Source: Streptomyces sp. NBC_01275 (GTDB lineage: Bacteria > Actinomycetota > Actinomycetes > Streptomycetales > Streptomycetaceae). Taken from it: a DNA stretch of 64,000 nt. A program made the translations under genes and the position numbers. Below the pieces are notes generated by a model. That model was not told the origin of the DNA. It saw only the letters and a program-made list of their open reading frames with translations, and did not search any database. The stretch lies in NCBI RefSeq assembly GCF_026340655.1, contig NZ_JAPEOZ010000001.1, positions 4,402,001 to 4,466,000 on the forward strand, read 5' to 3'. Below are positions 43,360-52,261 of this stretch, one piece after another; the stretch's first letter is position 1; each line of letters starts with the position of its first letter.

Positions 43360-44172
43360 ATGACCTCCCGTGCCCCGAACCGCCCCGTGGGCACGGTCAC
43401 GCGCGGGACGACCAACCCCAACCGGCTGCGCCGCATGGACCGCTGGATCGCCGCGGTGCACGGCGGCGAGCTGCGCCGCGCCGTCGATCCCGTGGCCGTC
43501 GACCTCGGGTACGGGGCCGCGCCCTGGACGGCCGTCGAGCTGTTGCAGCGGCTGCGCCGCGTCGCGCCACGCGCGCGGGTCGTGGGCGTCGAGATCGAAC
43601 CGGCCCGGGTCGCCGCCGCGAAGCCGTACGAACGCGACGGTCTCGTCTTCCGGCACGGCGGCTTCGAGATCCCGCTCCCCCAGCGGCCGTACCTCATCCG
43701 CGCCGCCAACGTGCTGCGGCAGTACGACGAGGGCGAGGTCGCCGCGGTCTGGGAGCGGCTGTGCGCGCGGCTCGCGCCGGCGACCGGGGCCTCCCGGGGC
43801 GGACTGCTCGTCGAGGGGACCTGCGACGAGATCGGGCGACGGCACGTGTGGGTCGCGCTCGGCCCGGAGGGGCCGCGCACGGTCACCTTCGCAACCCGGC
43901 TGGGATCCCTGGAACGGCCGTCCGACCTGGCGGAACGGCTGCCCAAGGCGCTCATCCACCGCAACGTCCCGGGCGAACCCGTGCACGCCTTCCTGCGCGA
44001 CTTCGACCGCGCGTGGGCGGCCGCCGCACCCTACGCGTCGTACGGCGCGCGGCAGCGGTGGATCCGGTCGGTACGGGATCTCACGGCCGACTGGCCGGTG
44101 ACGGACGGGCCGGTGCGGTGGCGGCAGGGGGAAGTGACGGTGCGGTGGGGGGCGTTGGCGCCCGGCGGCTGA
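43360..44172 (+). CDS. SAM-dependent methyltransferase-like protein
   Basis: A 270-residue Rossmann-like protein. DPVAVDLGYGAAPWTAVELLQ (about residues 43-63) is SAM motif I, RARVVGVEIEPARVAAA is motif II and YLIRAANVLRQYDEGEVAAVWERL resembles motif post-I/III. Acceptor unknown. ATG 43360 is immediately preceded by a TACCCT -10 box (leaderless). Divergent from mshA, with 290 bp between starts. Confidence 0.75.
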   Translation: MTSRAPNRPVGTVTRGTTNPNRLRRMDRWIAAVHGGELRRAVDPVAVDLGYGAAPWTAVELLQRLRRVAPRARVVGVEIEPARVAAAKPYERDGLVFRHGGFEIPLPQRPYLIRAANVLRQYDEGEVAAVWERLCARLAPATGASRGGLLVEGTCDEIGRRHVWVALGPEGPRTVTFATRLGSLERPSDLAERLPKALIHRNVPGEPVHAFLRDFDRAWAAAAPYASYGARQRWIRSVRDLTADWPVTDGPVRWRQGEVTVRWGALAPGG

Positions 44173-44210
44173 ACGCCGGTCGAGCGCTGGTCCACTCCCG
44201 GTGGGCGGGA

Positions 44211-44252
44211 ACGATCTCTGTGAGTCGTTCGTCACACAGGCGGGGAGATCGT
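44211..44252. other. Imperfect hairpin between the methyltransferase and NlpC/P60 genes
   Basis: ACGATCTC/GAGATCGT outer arms with an inner TGTGA/TCACA pair. It could end the methyltransferase transcript. I looked for a ydaO (c-di-AMP) riboswitch here because such switches precede cell-wall hydrolase genes, and did not find its conserved core. Confidence 0.5.
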
Positions 44253-44388
44253 CATGCCGGGGCGGGGCGGGGGGCAGGGCTGCCTGTGTCAGTGCTTCTG
44301 TCATGACCTCTGTCGTTTTCGGCCGTGACGTGGCACGATCCCCCGGGCACCGTAAGTTACTGACGGGAAATCAGTTGGGGGGCGGGTT

Positions 44389-45501
44389 ATGGGTTCGGGC
44401 AAGCGCAGCCTGATCGCGGCGGCGGTGACCGTCGTCTGCGCGGTCACCGTGTTGGGAGCGCCCGGCACGGCGTTCGCGAGCCCCGGCCCCACACCGAACT
44501 CGTCGTCCTCACCCTCCTCGAGCTCCTCGTCGGCCACGACCAGTCCCGATCTGACCCCCGCGCCCAGCACCGACCTCGAAGCCGTCCGCGAGAAGCTCGA
44601 CGCGCTCTATCACGACGCCGCGGTCGCCACCGACGCCTACAACGCGGCCGAGGAGGCGTCGAAGAAGCAGTCCGCTGAGCTCGTCGAACTGGCGAAGAAG
44701 ATCGTCGAGGGCCAGCAGAAGCTGGACGAGCTGAAGGACCGCGCCGGCGCCGCGGCCCGCTCCCAGTACCGCACGGGCGGCCTGCCGGACGAGGCGCAGC
44801 TGATGCTGAGCGACGACCCCTCGGAGTTCCTCGACGGCGCGGGCCGGGTGCTCCAGGGCCACCGCGCGACCAAGGGCCTGATCGGCGAGCTGACCCGCAC
44901 CCAGGAGGACTTGGAGCAGTACTCCCAGGACGCCTCGGCCCAGTGGCAGAAGCTGGAGACCAACCGCAAGGCGAAGGCGACGGCGCAGAAGAAGATCGAG
45001 AAGCAGATCGCGGCGGCCGAGAAGCTCGAGTCCCAGCTGGCGGAGAAGGAGAAGGAGCGCCTCGCCCAGCTCCAGGAGCAGGCCGCGCAGAAGGCGCAGA
45101 CCGCCTGGCTGGACACCGGCATCCTCGACGAGATCAAGGGCAAGGCGTCCGTACAGGGCAAGCAGGCCATCGAGTACGCCACCGCGCAGATCGGCAAGCC
45201 GTACGAGTGGGGCGCCGAGGGCCCGGGGTCGTTCGACTGCTCCGGTCTGACCTCCGAGGCCTGGAAGAGCGCCGGCCAGGCGATGCCGCGCACCTCCCAG
45301 GAGCAGTGGAAGCAGCTCCCGCACGTCGCCGTGGCGGACATGCGCCCCGGCGACCTGATCATCTACTTCGACGACGCGAGCCACGTCGCGCTGTACGTGG
45401 GCGACGGCTCGATCATCCACGCCCCGCGCCCCGGCCGGACGGTCACGCTGGCGGGGGCGGGCACGATGCCGATACTCGGGGTGGTGCGGCCGGACGCGTG
45501 A
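44389..45501 (+). CDS. Secreted NlpC/P60 peptidoglycan endopeptidase (RipA-like)
   Basis: A 370-residue exported hydrolase: signal peptide (1-31, ending GTAFA), Ser/Thr/Pro linker, long coiled coil (about 65-240, Lys/Glu/Gln rich) and a C-terminal NlpC/P60 domain. The catalytic Cys is in FDCSGLTSEAW (about residue 284), the His in DASHVALYVG (about 328) and a third residue in SIIHAPRP. It should cut the D-Glu-DAP bond of wall peptides; the coiled coil is the usual autoinhibitory or partner-binding part. Confidence 0.93.
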   Translation: MGSGKRSLIAAAVTVVCAVTVLGAPGTAFASPGPTPNSSSSPSSSSSSATTSPDLTPAPSTDLEAVREKLDALYHDAAVATDAYNAAEEASKKQSAELVELAKKIVEGQQKLDELKDRAGAAARSQYRTGGLPDEAQLMLSDDPSEFLDGAGRVLQGHRATKGLIGELTRTQEDLEQYSQDASAQWQKLETNRKAKATAQKKIEKQIAAAEKLESQLAEKEKERLAQLQEQAAQKAQTAWLDTGILDEIKGKASVQGKQAIEYATAQIGKPYEWGAEGPGSFDCSGLTSEAWKSAGQAMPRTSQEQWKQLPHVAVADMRPGDLIIYFDDASHVALYVGDGSIIHAPRPGRTVTLAGAGTMPILGVVRPDA

Positions 45502-45611
45502 GGGGCCGTACGGCCCGCTGGAGTTGGTGCGGGCGACCCCCGCCATGTGACCCAGAGCACCTCCCCCCGCCGCCAAACCCCGTGCGGACGTGACGTTCGT
45601 CATCCCCGCAC

Positions 45612-45640
45612 CCGTACCGCACTGCCCAACTGCGGTACGG
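45612..45640. promoter_or_regulatory. Perfect 10-bp inverted repeat upstream of the response-regulator phosphatase gene
   Basis: CCGTACCGCA (45612-45621) and TGCGGTACGG (45631-45640) are separated by nine bases. It may be an operator or a terminator stem for the NlpC/P60 gene; no U run follows. Confidence 0.55.
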
Positions 45641-45785
45641 ATCGCGGCATATGACGCTGGCCAGAGATCAAGCGGCGTGCCGCACACCATTCCGTTGCGG
45701 GACCTTCTGCCGCTATGGTCCCGGTCGGTGGGTCGAGGTCCCTCGCCCCACCGTGCCCTCGGGGGGAGGGAAGGAACCCAAGACG

Positions 45786-47255
45786 ATGCCCGTACCCATA
45801 CCGCGGCAGAGACCGGTCCCGGCCGCGGAAAGTGGTCAGGCGCAGGCCGCGCCCGCAGTCGGCGGCCCCTCAAGGGAAGAAGCCCCGCGCACGCAGGACG
45901 AGCGCCTGAGGGAAGAGACCGCTCGCGACGAGGCGACGGTCGAGCCGGCCGCCCAGGTGCCCCCGGCCGCCCCGACGCCCCCGGCCGTCCAGACCGCCCC
46001 GAGCAACGCCACGCCCGCCGACGGCGTCCACACCGGCGTGAGCACCGCCCACACCACCCCCGCCCCTCATACGACCCACACCACCCACACCACCCTCACC
46101 CTGCTGCTGATCGAGGACGACCCCACGGCCGCGCCGATCGTCCCCGACCTGCTGGACTCGGACGGCAAGCCGATCCGGGTGCGCACCGCCCGCAACCTCA
46201 CCGAGGCCGAGCGGCTGCTCACCGACGACGTCCACTGCATCCTGCTGGACCTCGCGCTGCCCGCGCCCGGCCGCGCCGGCGACGACGAGCTGGCCGTACT
46301 GCGCCATGTGCTCCAGCTCGCCCCCCGGCACGCCGTCCTCGCGCTCACCGCGTCCGGCGACGCCGAACGCGGGGCGGAGGCGGTGCGGGTGGGCGCCCAG
46401 GACTACCTCCTCCGGGACGAGCTGGACGGACGGCTGCTGAGCCGGGCGATCCGCTACGCGGTGGAGAGGAAACGTTCCGACACGGCCGAGCGGCGGCTCG
46501 CCGAGGGCAAGCTGCGCGTGCAGGAGAACGCCCGTCTGGAGCGCGGGCTGCTGCCCACGCCCCTCCTGGAGGGCTCCCCGCTGCGCTTCGCCGCCCGCTA
46601 CCGCCCCGGCCGCTCGCGCGCGCTGCTCGGCGGCGACTTCTACGACACCGTCCGCACGCCCGACGGCACCGTGCACGCCATGATCGGCGACGTCTGCGGA
46701 CACGGCCCGGACGAGGCGGCGCTCGGCGTGGAGCTGCGCATCGCCTGGCGGGCGCTGACGCTGGCCGGGCTGTGCGGGGATGAGCTGCTCAACACGCTCC
46801 AACAGGTGCTGGAGCACGAGCGGGACGACGACGAGATCTTCGCGACGGTGTGCACGGTGGACATCGCGCCCGACGGCCGCCGCGCGGGCCTGTGCCTGGC
46901 CGGCCACCCGGCGCCGCTGATCGCCCGCCCCAACCGGCCCGCGCGACTGCTGCCGTACGACAACAACGGCCCCGCCCTCGGCCTGCTGCCGGGCGCCCGC
47001 TGGCCGCGGATGCAGGTCGAGCTGGGCGCGGAGTGGAGCCTGATGCTGTACACCGACGGGCTCATCGAGGGCCGGATCGGCAAGGGCCGGGAACGGCTGG
47101 GCCAGGACGGCATGGTGGAGATGATCCGCCGCCAGCTCTCCGAGGGGCTGAGCGGGGAGGAGTTGCTGCGGGCCGCCGTGAACGAGGTGCGCGCACTCAA
47201 CGGGGGCGAGCTGGCGGACGACGTGGCGCTGGTCCTGCTGGACCGGATCCCGTAG
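45786..47255 (+). CDS. Response regulator receiver-PP2C (SpoIIE-type) phosphatase
   Basis: A 489-residue protein. Residues 1-100 are a disordered Pro/Thr/His region ending in a (T)HTTHTTHTT run. A CheY-like receiver follows at about 103-225 (LTLLLIEDDPTAAPI, phospho-Asp in CILLDLALP), then a short helical linker and a PP2C/SpoIIE phosphatase at about 260-489 (ALLGGDFYDTVRTPDGTVHAMIGDVCGHG, LYTDGLIEGR, LADDVALVLLDRIP) with the metal-binding aspartates intact. This is an RsbU-like regulator activating a partner-switching anti-anti-sigma factor. Ribosome site GGAAGGAA before ATG 45786. Confidence 0.9.
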   Translation: MPVPIPRQRPVPAAESGQAQAAPAVGGPSREEAPRTQDERLREETARDEATVEPAAQVPPAAPTPPAVQTAPSNATPADGVHTGVSTAHTTPAPHTTHTTHTTLTLLLIEDDPTAAPIVPDLLDSDGKPIRVRTARNLTEAERLLTDDVHCILLDLALPAPGRAGDDELAVLRHVLQLAPRHAVLALTASGDAERGAEAVRVGAQDYLLRDELDGRLLSRAIRYAVERKRSDTAERRLAEGKLRVQENARLERGLLPTPLLEGSPLRFAARYRPGRSRALLGGDFYDTVRTPDGTVHAMIGDVCGHGPDEAALGVELRIAWRALTLAGLCGDELLNTLQQVLEHERDDDEIFATVCTVDIAPDGRRAGLCLAGHPAPLIARPNRPARLLPYDNNGPALGLLPGARWPRMQVELGAEWSLMLYTDGLIEGRIGKGRERLGQDGMVEMIRRQLSEGLSGEELLRAAVNEVRALNGGELADDVALVLLDRIP

Positions 47256-47369
47256 ATCCCGCAGATCCCGCAGATCCCGCAGATCCCGCAGATCCCGCAG
47301 ATCCCGCAGATCTCACGGATCCCGCAGATCCCGCAGATCTCACGGATCCCGTAGATCCACAGATCCCGT
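47246..47369. repeat. 9-bp tandem repeat (GATCCCGCA), about 13-14 copies
   Basis: A minisatellite of mostly perfect GATCCCGCA units with a few GATCTCACG and GATCCCGTA variants. It begins inside the last codons and stop codon of the phosphatase gene and fills the space up to the DUF2516 gene. Confidence 0.95.
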
Positions 47370-47385
47370 AACGGTCGTACGGGGC

Positions 47386-47742
47386 TTACCGGCCGCCGTT
47401 GTACGGGCCGTAAGGGCCGTCGCTGCTGGAGCCGCCGCCTCGGCGGCTGCGGCCGCCGCCCGGCAGGGAGCGCAGGGCCGGTCGGACGTCGACCATGTAC
47501 ACGATGGTCGCGACCAGGCCGATGATCGGCAGGAACGACAGGATCGGGAAGATCAGGTTCACCACGAAGGCGATCCCGAGGACGATCATCCAGAACGGCT
47601 TGGTCTGCTTGTCGGCCGCCCGATAGCCGTCCTCGCGGCGCACGGCGGCGTCGAGCAGCGCGAAGCCGCTGAAAACGATCAGGGCCAGGCTCAGCAAAGC
47701 CATGAAACCCGAGAACCCCTGCATCAGCACTACGTCCACCAC
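47386..47742 (-). CDS. DUF2516-family membrane protein
   Basis: A 118-residue protein with three hydrophobic segments (ALLSLALIVFSGFALLDAAV, MIVLGIAFVVNLIFPILSFLPI, IIGLVATIVYMVDV) and a Gly/Ser/Arg/Tyr-rich cytoplasmic tail. Widespread in actinomycetes, function unknown. GTG 47742 is taken as start; ATG 47724 is an alternative. The 9-bp array lies just past its stop codon. Confidence 0.8.
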   Translation of the reverse strand: MVDVVLMQGFSGFMALLSLALIVFSGFALLDAAVRREDGYRAADKQTKPFWMIVLGIAFVVNLIFPILSFLPIIGLVATIVYMVDVRPALRSLPGGGRSRRGGGSSSDGPYGPYNGGR

Positions 47743-47836
47743 CCGACTCGACGCGACTCGGCGCGACCGGCTCGTCCTTACGCGGTCACTCCTACGCGGT
47801 CACCGTACCCGCAACCGCGCTTCCGCTACCCGTACA

Positions 47837-47869
47837 ACGGGCCGGGCACCGCCTGAGTGCCCGGCCCGT
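47837..47869 (-). terminator. Terminator of the HbhA-like gene
   Basis: ACGGGCCGGGCAC and GTGCCCGGCCCGT form a perfect 13-bp stem with a seven-base loop, just beyond the HbhA-like stop. Confidence 0.9.
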
Positions 47870-47892
47870 GACCGTATGTATATCTCTGTCTG

Positions 47893-48573
47893 TCACTTGG
47901 CCGGGGGCGTCGTCTTCTTCGCGGCGGCCTTGCGGACCGGAGGCTTCTTGGCCGCGGTCTTCTTGGCCGGAGCGGGCTCGGCCGAGGCGTCGGTCGTGGT
48001 CGCGGCGGGCGCCGGCTCGTCCTTGACCTCGACCGGCTCGGCCGCGGGCTCGGCCTTCGTCTCGGTCTTGGGCTCGACCGCGATGGCCAGCTCCTCGATC
48101 TCCTCGGCCGCCTCGCCGCGCCAGGTCTTCACGGCCTGCTCGCCGTGCTCGGCGACCTTCTCGTAGGTCTCGCGGGCCTTCACGGCGTACTCGGCGGCGA
48201 CGCCGACGCTGCGCAGCGCCAGGTCCTGGGCGGACTCGCCGAGCTTCTTCAGGTCGGCGTCGAGGGTGCTGCCGAGCTTCTTGATGTCCCCGTCGAGGGT
48301 GCCGATGAACTCGCTGACCTTGGTCTGGAGGGTCTCCTGAGCCTCCTTGGCCTTGGCGCTCGCCTCCTTGGCACGGGCGGCGGCCTTCTCCTGCACGGCC
48401 TTGGGGTCGGTGCTGCGGACGGCCTCGAAACGGGCCGGGGCCTCGGTGCGCAGCTGCTCCACCAGACCCGGGACCTTCTTCGCCTGCTGGAGGGCCAGGT
48501 CGGCGGTGCCTGCGGCGAAGTAGAACGGGGTCGGGTCGCTGAAGGTCTTGCGCAGGTCGTCGGTGATGGCCAT
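47893..48573 (-). CDS. Heparin-binding hemagglutinin (HbhA)-like coiled-coil protein
   Basis: A 226-residue protein beginning MAITDDLRKTFSDPTPFYFAAGTADLALQQ, like mycobacterial HbhA. A long Ala/Lys/Glu coiled coil covers about residues 40-150, followed by an acidic Ala/Glu/Pro stretch and a histone-H1-like Lys/Ala/Pro tail (PAKKTAAKKPPVRKAAAKK). The tail suggests binding to polyanions such as nucleic acid or wall polymers. ATG 48573 follows GGGAGGA. Confidence 0.82.
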   Translation of the reverse strand: MAITDDLRKTFSDPTPFYFAAGTADLALQQAKKVPGLVEQLRTEAPARFEAVRSTDPKAVQEKAAARAKEASAKAKEAQETLQTKVSEFIGTLDGDIKKLGSTLDADLKKLGESAQDLALRSVGVAAEYAVKARETYEKVAEHGEQAVKTWRGEAAEEIEELAIAVEPKTETKAEPAAEPVEVKDEPAPAATTTDASAEPAPAKKTAAKKPPVRKAAAKKTTPPAK

Positions 48574-48719
48574 GGTGTAGGTCCTCCCGGATTCACGTAC
48601 GTGGTGTACGTCGTCGTGTTGTACGTCTCGGTGCATGTCTTGGTGCATGTCGTGAGGTACGTCGTCTTCGGCTGAGGGTCGTGCGGGTCCGCAGCGGAGC
48701 GGCCGGTCCCCTGGTCCGG

Positions 48720-49136
48720 TCAACTGGCCGTCTGCTGCGGATCGGCGCCGCTCACCTGGGCGTCCGCCGCTTGGGCGTCCGCTCCGTCGAATCCGTTCTC
48801 CTTGCGGAAGGACTCGTAGATCTGGAGCAGCGCCTGCTTCTGCTGCTCGGTCAGCGTGGGATCGGCGAGGATGACGGCGCGCGTCTCGACCTCGTCCCGG
48901 TCCCGCTCGGCGTCGAGGATGCCGGCCCGCACGTACAGCGTCTCGGCGGAGATCCGCAGGGCCTTGGCGACCTGCTGCAACACCTCCGCGCTCGGCTTGC
49001 GCAGCCCGCGCTCGATCTGACTCAGATACGGATTGGACACCCCGGCGGCATCGGCGAGCTGCCGCAACGAGAGCTGGGCGTTGCGCCGCTGCTCGCGCAG
49101 ATAGTCACCGAGATTGCCGACGTTGAGCGATGCCAT
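48720..49136 (-). CDS. Small XRE-family transcriptional regulator
   Basis: A 138-residue regulator. The helix-turn-helix occupies about residues 8-65 (LGDYLREQRRNAQLSLRQLA, GVSNPYLSQIERGLRKPSAE), followed by a helical part (AVILADPTLTEQQKQALLQIYESF) and an acidic/Ala tail. It lies upstream of the HbhA-like gene on the same strand, the order I recall in S. coelicolor. GGTGGAGG precedes ATG 49136. A TTGCAAGC palindrome upstream is its probable own operator. Confidence 0.88.
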   Translation of the reverse strand: MASLNVGNLGDYLREQRRNAQLSLRQLADAAGVSNPYLSQIERGLRKPSAEVLQQVAKALRISAETLYVRAGILDAERDRDEVETRAVILADPTLTEQQKQALLQIYESFRKENGFDGADAQAADAQVSGADPQQTAS

Positions 49137-49166
49137 GCCTCCACCTTGCACCACCCTTGCTAACTA

Positions 49167-49186
49167 TTGCAAGCACCCGCTTGCAA
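49167..49186. promoter_or_regulatory. TTGCAAGC-N4-GCTTGCAA operator upstream of the small XRE gene
   Basis: A perfect palindrome 31-50 bp before the regulator start, with further CTTGC half sites at 49144 and 49156. The position fits autoregulation. Confidence 0.65.
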
Positions 49187-49306
49187 AAGTGTGTCGCGCC
49201 ACTTTCCGCCCGCGAAACCCCGGCCGCACCGGATCACGGTCCTCTGCCGTACCGGATTCCCGCTGTGCCCGCCCCCGGGGCCCGCACGGCGCTAGCGTCA
49301 GGTGCC

Positions 49307-51317
<2,011 letters not shown>

Positions 51318-51477
51318 TCAACGAGAATCGAGATTGGATTCCGGCCAGTCGCTCCGCGCATTTCCGACGGCCCGCGCCGCACCCGCAATACGTCGACACC
51401 GACAACGCCACGCGTATTTCGCGAACCTTCCATTCCCGCAGGTTCTGGCCTCGACCGACGATTCTGCGCCCCCACCC

Positions 51478-51496
51478 GGGCCTTGCCGCAAGCCCC
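51478..51496 (-). promoter_or_regulatory. Rifamycin-associated element (RAE)
   Basis: On the rox strand the sequence is GGGGCTTGCGGCAAGGCCC, which as I remember it is the complete 19-bp RAE found upstream of rifamycin-inducible resistance genes (rph, rgt, rox, helR). A TATAGC -10-like hexamer (51504-51509) lies just upstream, so transcription would start at the edge of the element. Confidence 0.88.
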
Positions 51497-51692
51497 CCTG
51501 TGCGCTATACGTTGGGAGTGGAAAGGAGTGAGCAACCTCCTTTCCCCGTCGCGGGAGGCATTCGCCGCGGGAGGCATTCGCCACCGAGATTCGGAATCTC
51601 CACGCGAGGCGAGCGACCGTGACCGCCGACCTTCGGATCACCCGGACGCTGCCCGGATGTACCGCTCGATGGGCGCGAATTTGAAGGTCGCG

Positions 51693-51764
51693 CATCTGTT
51701 GAGGGTCGTGGATCTGTTGAGGGTCGTGGATCTGTTGAGGGTCGTGGATCTGTTGAGGGTCGTG
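51693..51764. repeat. 18-bp tandem repeat, 4 copies of GATCTGTTGAGGGTCGTG
   Basis: Four copies differing only at the first base, ending three bases from the stop codon of the HAD gene. The array would lie in the 3' untranslated region of that gene. Confidence 0.95.
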
Positions 51765-51767
51765 GAT

Positions 51768-52229
51768 CTACGGCTGTCCGTCCCCGATCCACTCCGCCAC
51801 CGCCGCCAGATCCGCGTCCGTGAGGCCCCGACGCGGGTCGACGTGGTGGAGGAGCGCCGGGGCGGGGTGGTGGGCGGCGACCCAGGCGTGGTCGGTCGGG
51901 GTGATCTCGTCGTCGAGCCAGATGAAGGGGCGGGCGGCGGCCCAGGTGACGAGGGGGCGGGTTTTCCAGTGCAGGCCCCTGGTCTCCGGTTCGTCCGGCC
52001 AGTGCACCACCGGCAGCGGGGGCAGGCCGAGCCATGGCGCGAGGAGGGCGTTCGCGTCGTCCAGCCAGGTCGTGGCCCACACCAGCTCGCAGCCCAGGGC
52101 GAGCAGGCGGGGGCCGAGGGCCGGGTCGAGGCGGGGCAGCAGGGGGTGGGGCGACGTTCCGTGCAGCGGATAGGGCTCCGTGCCTCCGAACGGGATCAGC
52201 GTGCCGTCGATGTCGAGGAAGAGCAGCAT
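51768..52229 (-). CDS. HAD-superfamily protein (Swiss-army-knife RNA repair type)
   Basis: A 153-residue protein starting MLLFLDIDGTLIPFGG (HAD motif I DxDGT) with WATTWLDDANALL (motif II) and FIWLDDEITPTDHAW (motif IV). This short form resembles the HAD domain of Swiss Army Knife RNA repair proteins and should remove phosphate, perhaps from RNA ends. It starts 32 bp after the HelD-like gene on the same strand, so the two may be one operon. Confidence 0.8.
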   Translation of the reverse strand: MLLFLDIDGTLIPFGGTEPYPLHGTSPHPLLPRLDPALGPRLLALGCELVWATTWLDDANALLAPWLGLPPLPVVHWPDEPETRGLHWKTRPLVTWAAARPFIWLDDEITPTDHAWVAAHHPAPALLHHVDPRRGLTDADLAAVAEWIGDGQP

Positions 52230-52261
52230 CGCCGTACAGGATCTCTCAGGTCGGGCGGCGG

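Noticed and set aside
44173..44388. Possible c-di-AMP (ydaO) riboswitch before the NlpC/P60 gene
   Set aside because: Expected by analogy with resuscitation-factor genes, but the conserved core sequences are not present; only an ordinary hairpin is seen.
47246..47369. CRISPR-like array
   Set aside because: The repeats are 9 bp, contiguous and without spacers, so this is a minisatellite. No cas genes or spacer-repeat structure occur in the window.
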